From Palleronia pontilimi (GTDB lineage Bacteria; Pseudomonadota; Alphaproteobacteria; Rhodobacterales; Rhodobacteraceae): a stretch of DNA of 64,000 bases. The number at the start of each line of letters is the position of its first letter. Positions within the stretch are counted from its first letter, which is position 1. Below the pieces are notes generated by a model that had not been told where the DNA came from, did not search any database, and saw only the letters and a program-made list of their open reading frames with translations. Below are positions 8,558 to 18,717 of this stretch, one piece after another. The translations under genes were made by a program, and so were the position numbers. Location: the NCBI RefSeq assembly GCF_016412875.1, contig NZ_JAEKPD010000014.1, positions 62,001 to 126,000 of the forward strand. Reading direction: 5' to 3'.

Positions 8558-10528
8558 ATGCTCGACATCGTCTATCTGAGCGCGATCGAAAGCAGCCTGG
8601 CGCGCGTCGCCCTGGTGCTTGGCATCGCGCTGGCCCTGCCCTTCATCTTCGACAAGAGCAAAACCACCCACCGAACGGCCGTCTTCGCGGTCGCGGCCCT
8701 TCTGGCGGGCCGCTACCTGTGGTGGCGGGCGACCGTAACCATCGCGCCGCTGGGCCTGACCTGGGATTTCTTGGCCAGCTGGTCGCTGCTGGCCATCGAG
8801 ACGGCGGCCATCGCAAGCTCGCTCAGTTCCTTCGCCATCCTGTCGCGGATCAAGCAGCGCAGCAGCGAGGCCACGGCCAAGCTCGACTGGTGGGCGCCCT
8901 ACGCCCCCCCACGGGTCGCCGTCCTGATCGCCACCTACAACGAAACGCTGGACGTGCTCGAGCGCACGATCATCGGGGCCAAGGCGCTGAACCATCCGGC
9001 CAAGCAGATCCTGGTGCTGGATGACGGGCGCCGCGACTGGCTGCGGGACTATTGCGCGGCCCAGGGCGTGCGGTACCTGGTCCGCCCCGACAACAAGGGG
9101 TCGAAGGCCGGGAACATCAACCACGCCATCGCCACGCTGTCGCGTGATGCGCAGCCGCCGGATTTCGTCGCGGTCCTGGACGCGGATTTCGTGCCCCATC
9201 GCGGCTTCCTGAGCCGGTCTCTGGCGCTGTTCAAATCCCGGTCCGTGGGCCTAGTCCAGACACCGCAGCACTTCTTCAATGCCGACCCGATCCAGCATAA
9301 CCTGGGTCTCAACCGGTCCTATCCCGACGAGCAGCGGCTGTTCTTCGACCACCTGCAGCCCGCCCGCGATGCCTGGGGCATCGCGTTTTGCTGCGGCACG
9401 TCGTCCGTGGTCCGCTGGACGGCGTTGCGGGCCGTCGGTGGCTTTCCCGAGGACAGCGTGACCGAGGATTTCATGATGACTCTGGTCCTGCGCGATGGCG
9501 GCTGGGACACGGTCTATCTGAACGAGCCGCTGACCGAAGGCCTCGCGCCCGAAGGGCTGAAGGAATACGTCACGCAACGCGCCCGCTGGTGCCTGGGCAT
9601 GATGCAGATCGCCCGCAGCCGCGTTGGCCCCTTCGCCCGCAACAACCTGCGCCTGCGCGACCGTTGGAGCATCATCGACGCCGTGCTCTACTGGACCACG
9701 ACATTCCCGTTCCGCCTGGCGACGCTGATCTATCCCCTGCTCTACTGGTATTTCAACATCACGGTCGTGAACGCCACGGTGGCCGACGTCATCAGCTTCT
9801 TCGGCGTTTATTACCTGTGGATCCTGCTGGCGATGGGTCTGGTGGCGCGGGGCCTCGTCGTGCCCGTGCTGAACGATGTCAGCCAGATCCTGGGTGCCCT
9901 TCCGATCACGCGAGCGGCCTTTACCGGGCTTCTGAAGCCGCACGGCCATCCCTTCCAGGTCACGGCCAAGGGCGGACAGCGCGACCGCATCGTGGTACAG
10001 TGGCGGCTTCTTCTGCCCTATCTAGTGCTCTTCGCGCTGACGCTGGGCGGGCTTCTGATCGGCATCTTCGCCGACCGGTTCGCCTTCAACGATGCGGGAC
10101 AGGGCAAGCAGGTCGTGCTGTTCTGGACGCTCTACAACATGGTCGTGCTCGCGACCACGATCCTGGCCTTCGTCGAGCTGCCGCGCTCGGAAGTTCACGT
10201 GGCGGACCGGCCCGAACCCGCCCGGCTGACCACGCCCGAAGGCGTGTTCGACGTCATGGTCGAGGGGCTGACGCTGGACACCCTGCGCGTGTCGCAGCTT
10301 TCCCTGCCACAGGGCACGGTCGGCACGGTCGCGCTGGACGGCGTGGGCGATGTGCGCGCCACGGTCATCGGGCGCAATCGACGCGGGAACCGGCTGCGCC
10401 TGCAGACGACCGAAGCCCAGAAGGAAGCGCTGATCCTGAAGTTCTATACCGATGGCGGCTCGCCCGGAATCGCGGCAGCGAAGTTCCTGCCCGTCGCCCG
10501 GGATGCAGCCCTGCGCCTGATGCGCTAG
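8558..10528 (+). CDS. Processive beta-glucan synthase, GT2 family (BgsA/CrdS/BcsA-like)
   Basis: A 656-residue inner-membrane glycosyltransferase that should polymerise and export a beta-glucan. After N-terminal membrane helices the GT-A core shows VLDDGRRDW (first Asp), LDADFVPH (DxD), VTEDFMM (TED) and QRARW (QxxRW), the full processive set. A cluster of transmembrane helices follows. The last ~120 residues have a beta-barrel-like segment but no intact PilZ signature (no RxxxR; the DxSxxG region is degenerate). Sinorhizobium BgsA likewise lacks PilZ yet binds c-di-GMP through its C terminus, and the adjacent adaptor gene strengthens that match. Alternatives are curdlan synthase or an unlike cellulose synthase. 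Product identity is inference. Confidence 0.82.
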   Translation: MLDIVYLSAIESSLARVALVLGIALALPFIFDKSKTTHRTAVFAVAALLAGRYLWWRATVTIAPLGLTWDFLASWSLLAIETAAIASSLSSFAILSRIKQRSSEATAKLDWWAPYAPPRVAVLIATYNETLDVLERTIIGAKALNHPAKQILVLDDGRRDWLRDYCAAQGVRYLVRPDNKGSKAGNINHAIATLSRDAQPPDFVAVLDADFVPHRGFLSRSLALFKSRSVGLVQTPQHFFNADPIQHNLGLNRSYPDEQRLFFDHLQPARDAWGIAFCCGTSSVVRWTALRAVGGFPEDSVTEDFMMTLVLRDGGWDTVYLNEPLTEGLAPEGLKEYVTQRARWCLGMMQIARSRVGPFARNNLRLRDRWSIIDAVLYWTTTFPFRLATLIYPLLYWYFNITVVNATVADVISFFGVYYLWILLAMGLVARGLVVPVLNDVSQILGALPITRAAFTGLLKPHGHPFQVTAKGGQRDRIVVQWRLLLPYLVLFALTLGGLLIGIFADRFAFNDAGQGKQVVLFWTLYNMVVLATTILAFVELPRSEVHVADRPEPARLTTPEGVFDVMVEGLTLDTLRVSQLSLPQGTVGTVALDGVGDVRATVIGRNRRGNRLRLQTTEAQKEALILKFYTDGGSPGIAAAKFLPVARDAALRLMR

Positions 10529-10593
10529 CGCCTGGTACGGGGCGGTGACGCGGCGGCCCTGATGTGTCGGTCAATCCGTCCGCATTGTCAGCC

Positions 10594-11899
10594 ATTCATC
10601 GGGACAGGCCGGAACGAGCCGCCTTCCGGCGATCTAGCCAAGTGACGGCCGCCATCGTCGGGACGCTTCGAAAGCGCCCAAGTACAATAAGGCGCGCAGG
10701 GCCTGGGCGAGTTCGGCCAGCCCATAGGGCTTGCGCAGCACTTTTTGTCCGGTCTTCGGGGATCCGTCGTTTTCCCTGCCCTTGGCGTATCCCGTGGACA
10801 GCAGGATCTTGATATCCGGCCTGAGCCATGCGCCGCCTTGGCGACCTCGAATCCGGACATGCCGCCGGGCATGACCACGTCCGACAGGACCAGATCGATA
10901 TCGGCGCGCTGTGTCAGGACCGAAATGGCCCCGGGACCGGACGACGCCGTGACGGTGTTGTCGCCCAATTCTGTCAGCCCCGCGGTCGCCCGGCGCGGGA
11001 CCTTCAGGTCATCCTCGACGACCAGGATGGTCTCACTGCCAGGCTCGGAACCCGAGCCGTCCGCCGCACCCTGACGAGTCCCCGGACATTCCACGGCGGC
11101 AGGCAGGAAAATCTCGACCGTCCTGTTTCATCGCGTCGCGCGCGTTGATCGCCAGGTTCAGGATCGCGCTTTTGATCTGCCCGGCATCCGTGATCGTGGG
11201 GACCAGGTCGTCCGCCAGATCGACCTGTATGCCAAGCGTGCGGCTGAGAAGCGGAAGGATCGCCTTCAACAGCGTATTCCGATCCACGTATTCTGGGGCA
11301 AGGGCCTGGCTTTTCGAGAAGTACGGCAATTGCCCGACAGGTTCCATCTTCTGGGGGCGCTGCAATTCGGCCTGGCGTATCCGATCCACCGTAAGATCGT
11401 GCAGGATGCCCAGGAAGTGGCGCGCGCCGTCCCGGTGACAGGCATCCATGTCGCGTCCGACGCCAATGATCTTTTCCCACCCGTCCTCGGTCAGTCGCGC
11501 GGTTTCGCGGCAGATTTCACCGTCCCGGCGCGCCTTGCGGATGACGCTGCTCAGGGGCGCGCGCAGGCCATGCCTGGCCATCGCAGCCAGATCCTGGCTC
11601 GTCCTTCCCGACGCCAGCCTCAGGCATCTTGGCGATCGGCGTGACGTGATCCGCGGCCCCCGTCGCGATCGCGCTCCGTGGCATGCCGTCAGCGTGGGCC
11701 CCGTCGGGCGCCTGGACCAAGACGATGCCGCCACTTTCCTTGATCTCGCGGATGACCAGGGATCAGTCGCTGCCGGTGCCCCGATCCCCACGACGGGCAC
11801 GCGGGCATCTGCCCGGGATGCCGCCAGGTCTCCGGTCCCATTGCCTTGGTCCGCCTCGGACCCGTCCTGTCCGGGGTGTTTTTTGGTTTTGCGTGCCAT
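10594..11899 (-). pseudogene. Decayed CheB/CheR-PAS-histidine kinase-receiver hybrid
   Basis: Fragments of one large chemotaxis-type sensor read in order on the minus strand but in different frames. A CheB start (VPVVGIGA) comes first, then CheB active-domain sequence in another frame (DGMPRSAIATGAADHV, near 11650). Next is a CheR-like piece (HGLRAPLSSVIRKAR), a PAS tail, and a kinase N-box (SAILNLAINARDAM, near 11150). A receiver domain with ETILVVEDD and SDVVMPGGMSGFEV (11060-10850) follows, after which the frame is lost again. An intact hybrid of this type exceeds 1000 residues, but only about 1.3 kb remains, so there are large internal deletions as well as frameshifts. No functional product is expected. 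Confidence 0.75.
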
Positions 11900-11917
11900 C
11901 TCGCCTCAGTGTTTCGC

Positions 11918-12504
11918 CCTGGTGCTGTCGATCCTGCCCGAACATTGGGGGGCATCCCGTCTGGCATCGGCACTCGGCTTCAGCAGGCCCAACCGGAAGA
12001 CCTACCGGTGTCGGAATTGTGAACACGACTCCGGCAAGGATTGAGCGGCATCAAGTCGCGCAGTGCCGGGTCTGGTAAGAATCGGGTGTGATTTGAGCAC
12101 ATCGATTTGAGCACATTGGATTGTCCTTCCGCGGCTCCCCGGTCCGACTTGGGGAGCCGCAATTTCTTGGAGCTCGTGCAACCGCGTCTCGGTATCTCGG
12201 TCCGTCTGCGTGCAGAACCCCGCCGAGTAATCCGGTCTGGACTTGAGCGCATCGTCGCTTGGAAGCCTTGCCTTCGTGATCCGGATCCGTAGGGACGCCC
12301 ACGCCGACACCGGGCCCGCAAACAGCCCCAACAGCCAAAGCCCACGAACGCCCATCCCCTGGAAATCGCAAGGATATCAATGCCCACGGAAGGAAATGCC
12401 GCGAATTTCACGCTAAGCGCCGCACTGCCAGCATGGTTCGATCCATCTTTCGCCCAACGAGTGTCGTCTGACTGACGCATTATCCTGCTGAAAGGGTCAG
12501 TCCG
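11918..12504. other. Gene-free leader before the RTX gene, with a strong stem-loop and direct repeats
   Basis: No convincing coding sequence. It contains two direct copies of ATTTGAGCACAT (12091-12102 and 12105-12116, 14-bp period) with a related CTTGAGCGCATC near 12244. There is also a perfect 10-bp stem, GCGGCTCCCC / GGGGAGCCGC at 12131-12160, with a 10-nt loop followed by AATTTCTT. The repeats could be regulator sites. The stem could act as an attenuator for the long RTX transcript or as a terminator of upstream transcription. Confidence 0.5.
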
Positions 12505-15500
12505 TTGGCCACCTACACGGTTACGACATCGAACTGGAACAGCCCGGCCTTTTGGTCGGGCATTTCCGAGTCGACCGACGGGCACGAGCTGGATTTCGGG
12601 CAGCTTCCGACGGGCTATTCCGTCGACCTGAATCTCGACACCGGCGAGCTCAGACTGTCGGACGGCACGACGACCTTCACCGTGGGCGACGCAACGGCGA
12701 CCGGCAGCTACGACGCGACGCTCGGCGGCAGCACCGAATTTTCCTTCTTCGATCTGATTTCCACCAGCCAGGGGCAGGATACGCTGTCCGGCTCTGCGGA
12801 TAACGAGGAATTCTACGGCGGCGACGGCTCGGACGTGATATTCGGTCAAGCCGGCAACGACACGATCTTCGCCGGTGCGGGCAACGACACGCTGCTGGGC
12901 GGTGCCGGCGCCGACTCCCTAGGCGGCGAGGCCGGGAACGACTCGCTGATCGGCGGCGCCGGGGCCGATACCCTGTCGGGCGGCAGCGGCATCGACACCG
13001 CAAGTTACGAAGGCTCGGCCGCCGGGGTCTCGGTCGATCTCAGCACGAACACCGCGTCGGGCGGCGATGCGGCGGGCGACGCGTTCAGCAGCATCGAGAA
13101 CCTTACGGGCTCATCCTTCGACGACTCGCTGTCGGGCGATTCCGGCAACAACCGCATCGAAGGCGGCGACGGCAGCGACACCCTGCGCGGCCGGGACGGC
13201 AACGACACCCTGATCGGCGGCGACGGCGTGCGCGACTACCTCCAGGGGGACGGCGGCGACGACCTGATGGACGGCGGCGCTGGCCAGGACGCCTTTGTCA
13301 TCTACCAAGATGACGGGAACGACACGATCGACGGCGGCGGCGGATCCGAGGACGCTTCGGGCGATTACCTGGAATTGTGGTCGAACAACTCGGATGGCGT
13401 TTCCGTCACCCTCGGCGCCACCGACGGCAGCGGCAGCTATACATATCTGGGCGCGGGCACCGGATCGGGAACCTTCGCCAACCTCGAACAGGTCTATACG
13501 AACGACAACGGCGATTTCATCGACGCGACGGCGACCACCGCTGGCGAGATCTACGTGAATGCCCGGGGCGGCAACGACACCATGCTGGGCGGCGCCGGGG
13601 TCGAGATCTTCCAGGCGGGAGCAGGCAACGACAGCGTCGACGGGGGCGGCGGCGATGACGAGCTTTACGGATCTGCGGGCTTGGACACGATCAGTGGCGG
13701 GACGGGAAACGACTTCATCGATGGCGGCGCCGACGACGACACGCTGACCGGCAACGCCGGGCAGGACACGCTGATCGGTGGCGGGGGCGCGGACAGCCTC
13801 GATGGCGGCACCGGGGACGACTCGCTCGATGGCGGCACCGGGGATGACACGCTCCAGGGCGGGGTCGGCGGCGACTGGATCTTCGGCGGTGATGGACGCG
13901 ACCTGCTCGCGGGCGGCGACGGCAACGACACCATGGACGGCGGCAATCGCTCGGACACGATCTATGGCGGCGCCGGTGACGACCTGATCGTGGATACCGG
14001 CGGTGCGTCATTCAGCGACGACACGATCTATGGCGAGGCGGGCAACGACACCCTTGCGGGCGGCAGGCGCGAGGATCTGCTGGATGGCGGTGACGACGCG
14101 GACACCTTCCTGATCGCGGACGGCTTTGGCGCGGACACGATCATCGGGGGCGCAGGCGGCGTCGACACCGACACTGTCGATCTTTCGGCGCTGACCGTGT
14201 CGATCACGGTGACCTATACCGGCGACGAGGCGGGCACGTTCACCGACAGCACCGACACCGGCACCTTCAGCGAGATTGAGCGCTTCGTCCTGACGGGCCA
14301 GGCGGACAGCTTCGACGGCGACGCCGACAACCTAATCGGGATCGATATCGACGGCGGCGACGGGGACGATTCGATCCTGGGCGGCGGGCAAAACGACACC
14401 ATTTTCGGCGGGGCCGGCAATGACACCCTGATGGGCAACTGGGACGTCGATCTCATCTATGGCGGTGACGGAAACGACGAGATCTGGGGCGATGGCCTCG
14501 CCCGGTCGGGCGCGAGGGACACACTTTATGGCGGTGCGGGCGACGATACGATCTACGCGTCGCAGCGGGCGGGCGTGGTCGACTTCTCCCAGCTCTACGG
14601 CGAGGCGGGCGACGACGCGTTGATCGGCAGCGACGGGGCCGACACGCTGGATGGCGGCGCGGGCAGCGATGTGCTGGCGGGCCGCGAGGGGGGCGATCGC
14701 CTGACCGGGGGCGACGACGCGGATACCTTCCTGATCCTGGACGGCTTCGGCGCGGACACCATCCTTGGCGGCGAAGGCGTCACCACCGGGCTCGACCGCG
14801 ACCGGATCGATTTCAGCGGAATGGCCGCTTCGGGTGTCGCGCTGATCTATTCGGCCAACGAAGCAGGCTCGGTCACCGACGCCACCGACACGCTTAGCTT
14901 TACCGGTATCGAGGCGGTCACGCTCACCCAGCAGGCCGACAGCGTCGACGCCACGGCCACCACGGTCGGTGTCGAGATCGACGGTCTGGGGGGCAACGAC
15001 ACGCTTCTCGGCGGCGACGGCGGCGACACGCTGCGGGGCGGCGACGGCAACGACAGCATCGAAGGCGGCGCGGGCGACGACCTGCTGACCACGGGCCAGG
15101 GCCAGGACACGCTGATCGGCGGCGACGGCAACGACACGCTGATGAACTCGGCGGGCGACGACAGCCTTGTGGGAGGGGCGGGCGACGACAGCCTGGTGGC
15201 GAGCGCGGGCAACGACACGCTGGAAGGCGGCGCGGGCTTCGACACGCTCTACGGCGGCACCGGCGATGACAGCCTGGATGGCGGGGCGGACGGCGACTTG
15301 CTGCTGGGCGACATGGCGGGCGTGGCGTTCAACGCCACCGGGACCGACGGCGTGGGGCTCGCGTCGAACATCACCGATTTCCCCACGACGCAGCTCAGCT
15401 ACGAGATCACGTTCAGCTCGACCACGTCCGGGCCGGGCGATATCGCGCTGGCCTCCTACGCGGTGGGGCCTGGGAACCTGGCCAACGAGTTCACGCTCGA

Positions 15501-18500
15501 ATCGGCTAGCGGACAATTCAAGATCAGCATCCGAGACATCGATCTTAATACAGGTGTATCGACGGCCCCCTATTTCGACGGGACCCCTCAGACCATCGGC
15601 GTCACCTGGGACAGCGCCACCGGCGATATCCGCCTGTACGCGGGCGGTACCCAGATCTACTCGGGGACACATGCCACGGGCGAGACACTGACCCAAGGTG
15701 GCACCTTCGCCGTCGGGCAGGAGCAGGACTCGGTCGGAGGCGGCTTCGACGTGCCTCAGGCGTTTGTCGGCACCATTTACGGTGTCCGGCTTTACGACGA
15801 TATCCGCACGCCTGCCGAGATCCTTGACAGCGCCGAAGGCCCGATCGCCGACACCTCTGACCCGAACCTGATCGCCAACTGGGTCGCCGATCCGGGCAGC
15901 GCCACCTTCACCGACATGACCGGCAGTCACGCGATGGTCATGTCGGGCGATGTGACGAGCGACTGGAGCGACGGCGCCGATACGCTGCTGGGCGGCGACG
16001 GGAACGACACGATCTGGGGCGGCGGGGGCGACGACTCCCTCGATGGCGGCGAGGGCGCCGACCTGCTCTTTTCCGGCACGGGCGACGACACCCTGCGGGG
16101 CGGGCTCGGCGACGACAGCATGGAGGGCGGCGACGACGCCGACACCTTCATCATCGAGGACGGCTTCGGCACCGACACCATCTTCGGTGGCGAAGGTGCC
16201 AGCGCGACCACCGATTTCGACACGGTCGACCTGTCGGCGCTGAGCGTGGCGGTGACGGTGACCTATACCGGTGACGCGGCCGGGACGATCACCGACGGCA
16301 CCAACACCATCGCCTTCAGCGGGATCGAGCGCCTGATCCTGACGGCGCAGAACGACAGCGTCGACGCCTCGGCCGACAATGTGGGCATCGACATCATCGC
16401 GGGCGACGGCGACGACACGATCATCGGGTCGGATCGGGCCGACCTGATCGACACCGGTGCGGGCGACGACATAGTCTATACCGGCGCCGAAAACGACACG
16501 GTCGAGACCGGCGAAGGCTCGGACACCATCTATCTCAACGACAGAGATGGCGCCTCGAGCAACGTCCTGACCGACAGCGGCACGGCCGGCACCGACCGGA
16601 TCGTGCTGAACAGCGGGGCGGGCACCTACCGGATCCAGGGCACATTCTCGGACGCGCAGGGCTTCGAGATCATCGACGGCAGCGGCGTCAGCGGCGATAT
16701 CCTGGGCACCCAGGACGCCTTTGCCGATTTCGACTTCACCAATGTCACCCTGCTGGGCGTGGACCAGATCGTAGGCACCGCCAATGCCGACACGATCCTG
16801 GGCTCGGCCTCGGACGATACGATCGACGGCCTCGACGGCGCCGACAGCATCGACGGCGGGCTCGGCAACGACAGCCTGTCCGGTGGTCTCGGCGACGACA
16901 CGGTGGCGGGTGGCAGCGGGGCCGATCTGGTCGACGGCAGCGGCGGGTCGGACAGCGTCCTGGGCGGCGACGGCGCCGACACGCTCTACGGTGGCATGGG
17001 CGGCGGGAACGACACGCTGTTCGGCGATGCAGGTGACGACGACCTGGTCCTCGGCTCCGGGGATTCCGCGACGGGCGGCGACGGCGACGACGAGTTCTTC
17101 CTTTACGACGCCGAAGGCACGGGCGGTGCGGCGACGGTCATCGGGGGCGAGACCGGCGAGGATCTGACGGATGCCGCCAACGGCGGGGAAGGCGATATCC
17201 TGCGGCTCGACTACGACGGTGTCGCCATCGTCGCGGATGCCTACACGATCATCGGATCGGGGGATGGCGCGGGCACCGCCACCGGAAGCGACACCGATGT
17301 CACCTTCTTCGAAATCGAGCGCATCGTCACGGGAAGTGGCGCCGATTCCATCGACATGTCGTCCGACACCGAGGGCATCTTCATCGACGCTGGCGACGGC
17401 AACGACACGGTCGTGACCGGATCCGGCGCCGATTCGGTGGACGGCGGCGCTGGCGCGGACAGCATCGACGGCGGCGACGGCAACGACACGATCGCGGGCG
17501 GCGATGGCGACGACTATATCGAAGGCGGCGCGGGCGACGACTTCCTGACGACGGGCCTGGGCCGGGACACCCTGATCGGCGGTGACGGCAACGACACGCT
17601 GATGAACGCGGCAGGCGACGACAGCCTGGTGGGAGGCGCGGGCGACGACAGCATCATCGCCACCGACGGCAACGACACGCTGGAAGGGGGCGACGGCAAC
17701 GACACGCTCGACGGCGGGGCGGACAATGACAGCCTTGTGGGGGGGCTCGGCAATGACAGCCTGACCGGCGGCAGCGGCGACGATATCTTCGTCTATGCGG
17801 CTGGCGACGGCAACGACACGATCACCGATTTCAACACCGGCAACACCGGCACTCTGTCGGACGGCGACAGCACCAACAATGACTTCATCGACCTCTCGGC
17901 CTTCTACGACGACATCTGGGAACTGCACGCCGACCAGGCCGATGACGGCATCCTGAACCAGTCCAACGACGGCGTGGACGGGGTCGATTACTCCGACAAC
18001 ACCTCGATGGGCGGCGGCAGCCTGACCTTCACCGGGGCCTCGGCCGACGGTTCGTCCTTCACCAGCGAGAATACCGGCGTCGCCTGTTTCGCCACCGGCA
18101 CGCGCATCGCCACGCCGTGCGGCCCGGTGCCGATCGAGACGCTGAAGCCCGGCGACCTGGTCACGACGCTGGACCACGGCCCGCAGCCGCTGCTCTGGAT
18201 CGGCTTCCGGCACGTGGGCGAGGAAGAGCTGCGCCGCAACGAAAAGCTGCGCCCGGTCCTGATCCGGGAAGGCGCGCTTGGAAATGACCGGCCGCTCCTG
18301 GTGTCGCGCCAGCACGCGATGTTGATGGGCCCCGACCACCTGGTGCGCGCGGTGCACCTGGCGCGCGGCACCCGCGGCGTGCGCATCGCCCATGGCAAAC
18401 GCGAAGTGACCTACGTGCACCTCCTGTTCGAGCGGCACCAGATCGTCTTCGCCGAAGGCATCCCGAGCGAAAGCTTCTATCCCGGCCCGCACGCCCTGGG

Positions 18501-18648
18501 CGCCCTCGCCCCCGCCGCGCGCCGCGAGCTGCTGGACCTTCTGCCGCACCTCATCTCGGGCGACACCGAAACCCGCTACCCCGCCTCCGCGCGCCCCTAC
18601 GCCAAATCCTCACCAGGCCCCTACGCCGACCTTGATAGGGCCGCGTAG
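12505..18648 (+). CDS. Giant RTX calcium-binding exoprotein with lectin-like segment and C-terminal Hint domain
   Basis: A 2047-residue protein made mostly of GGxGxDxUx nonapeptides that bind calcium in parallel beta-rolls, as in type I-secreted exoproteins. Layout: N-terminal cap (1-95); long RTX arrays broken by repeated ~100-residue modules (ADTFLI..GFGADTI.GG then a beta-rich stretch ending IER..LT) near residues 530, 735, 1205 and 1580; and a LamG/concanavalin-like segment at about 940-1150. The Hint_2-type domain starts at CFATGTRIATPCGPVPIETL (residue ~1863). The Hint region has the Cys start and SRQHAML motif but no obvious downstream extein, so cleavage or attachment of a short tail is possible. 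The start is TTG at 12505 with AAGGG upstream. No T1SS genes are adjacent. Likely surface or matrix protein; substrate unknown. Confidence 0.85.
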   Translation: MATYTVTTSNWNSPAFWSGISESTDGHELDFGQLPTGYSVDLNLDTGELRLSDGTTTFTVGDATATGSYDATLGGSTEFSFFDLISTSQGQDTLSGSADNEEFYGGDGSDVIFGQAGNDTIFAGAGNDTLLGGAGADSLGGEAGNDSLIGGAGADTLSGGSGIDTASYEGSAAGVSVDLSTNTASGGDAAGDAFSSIENLTGSSFDDSLSGDSGNNRIEGGDGSDTLRGRDGNDTLIGGDGVRDYLQGDGGDDLMDGGAGQDAFVIYQDDGNDTIDGGGGSEDASGDYLELWSNNSDGVSVTLGATDGSGSYTYLGAGTGSGTFANLEQVYTNDNGDFIDATATTAGEIYVNARGGNDTMLGGAGVEIFQAGAGNDSVDGGGGDDELYGSAGLDTISGGTGNDFIDGGADDDTLTGNAGQDTLIGGGGADSLDGGTGDDSLDGGTGDDTLQGGVGGDWIFGGDGRDLLAGGDGNDTMDGGNRSDTIYGGAGDDLIVDTGGASFSDDTIYGEAGNDTLAGGRREDLLDGGDDADTFLIADGFGADTIIGGAGGVDTDTVDLSALTVSITVTYTGDEAGTFTDSTDTGTFSEIERFVLTGQADSFDGDADNLIGIDIDGGDGDDSILGGGQNDTIFGGAGNDTLMGNWDVDLIYGGDGNDEIWGDGLARSGARDTLYGGAGDDTIYASQRAGVVDFSQLYGEAGDDALIGSDGADTLDGGAGSDVLAGREGGDRLTGGDDADTFLILDGFGADTILGGEGVTTGLDRDRIDFSGMAASGVALIYSANEAGSVTDATDTLSFTGIEAVTLTQQADSVDATATTVGVEIDGLGGNDTLLGGDGGDTLRGGDGNDSIEGGAGDDLLTTGQGQDTLIGGDGNDTLMNSAGDDSLVGGAGDDSLVASAGNDTLEGGAGFDTLYGGTGDDSLDGGADGDLLLGDMAGVAFNATGTDGVGLASNITDFPTTQLSYEITFSSTTSGPGDIALASYAVGPGNLANEFTLESASGQFKISIRDIDLNTGVSTAPYFDGTPQTIGVTWDSATGDIRLYAGGTQIYSGTHATGETLTQGGTFAVGQEQDSVGGGFDVPQAFVGTIYGVRLYDDIRTPAEILDSAEGPIADTSDPNLIANWVADPGSATFTDMTGSHAMVMSGDVTSDWSDGADTLLGGDGNDTIWGGGGDDSLDGGEGADLLFSGTGDDTLRGGLGDDSMEGGDDADTFIIEDGFGTDTIFGGEGASATTDFDTVDLSALSVAVTVTYTGDAAGTITDGTNTIAFSGIERLILTAQNDSVDASADNVGIDIIAGDGDDTIIGSDRADLIDTGAGDDIVYTGAENDTVETGEGSDTIYLNDRDGASSNVLTDSGTAGTDRIVLNSGAGTYRIQGTFSDAQGFEIIDGSGVSGDILGTQDAFADFDFTNVTLLGVDQIVGTANADTILGSASDDTIDGLDGADSIDGGLGNDSLSGGLGDDTVAGGSGADLVDGSGGSDSVLGGDGADTLYGGMGGGNDTLFGDAGDDDLVLGSGDSATGGDGDDEFFLYDAEGTGGAATVIGGETGEDLTDAANGGEGDILRLDYDGVAIVADAYTIIGSGDGAGTATGSDTDVTFFEIERIVTGSGADSIDMSSDTEGIFIDAGDGNDTVVTGSGADSVDGGAGADSIDGGDGNDTIAGGDGDDYIEGGAGDDFLTTGLGRDTLIGGDGNDTLMNAAGDDSLVGGAGDDSIIATDGNDTLEGGDGNDTLDGGADNDSLVGGLGNDSLTGGSGDDIFVYAAGDGNDTITDFNTGNTGTLSDGDSTNNDFIDLSAFYDDIWELHADQADDGILNQSNDGVDGVDYSDNTSMGGGSLTFTGASADGSSFTSENTGVACFATGTRIATPCGPVPIETLKPGDLVTTLDHGPQPLLWIGFRHVGEEELRRNEKLRPVLIREGALGNDRPLLVSRQHAMLMGPDHLVRAVHLARGTRGVRIAHGKREVTYVHLLFERHQIVFAEGIPSESFYPGPHALGALAPAARRELLDLLPHLISGDTETRYPASARPYAKSSPGPYADLDRAA

Positions 18649-18717
18649 GACAATGGAGGGTGGGTCCGGTTCGATCGAACGTAGCGGCCGCCCCGATCTC
18701 AGCAGGCGAAGCGGTGA

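Noticed and set aside
15061-17710. Repetitive DNA in the RTX gene as a CRISPR-like or satellite array
   Set aside because: The repeats are in-frame nonapeptide codons with varied bases, without uniform spacers.
14332-18549. A 1405-codon open frame antisense to the RTX gene
   Set aside because: It arises from the GGxGxD codon pattern of the plus strand; its translation is a low-complexity Val/Ala/Arg sequence without domains.
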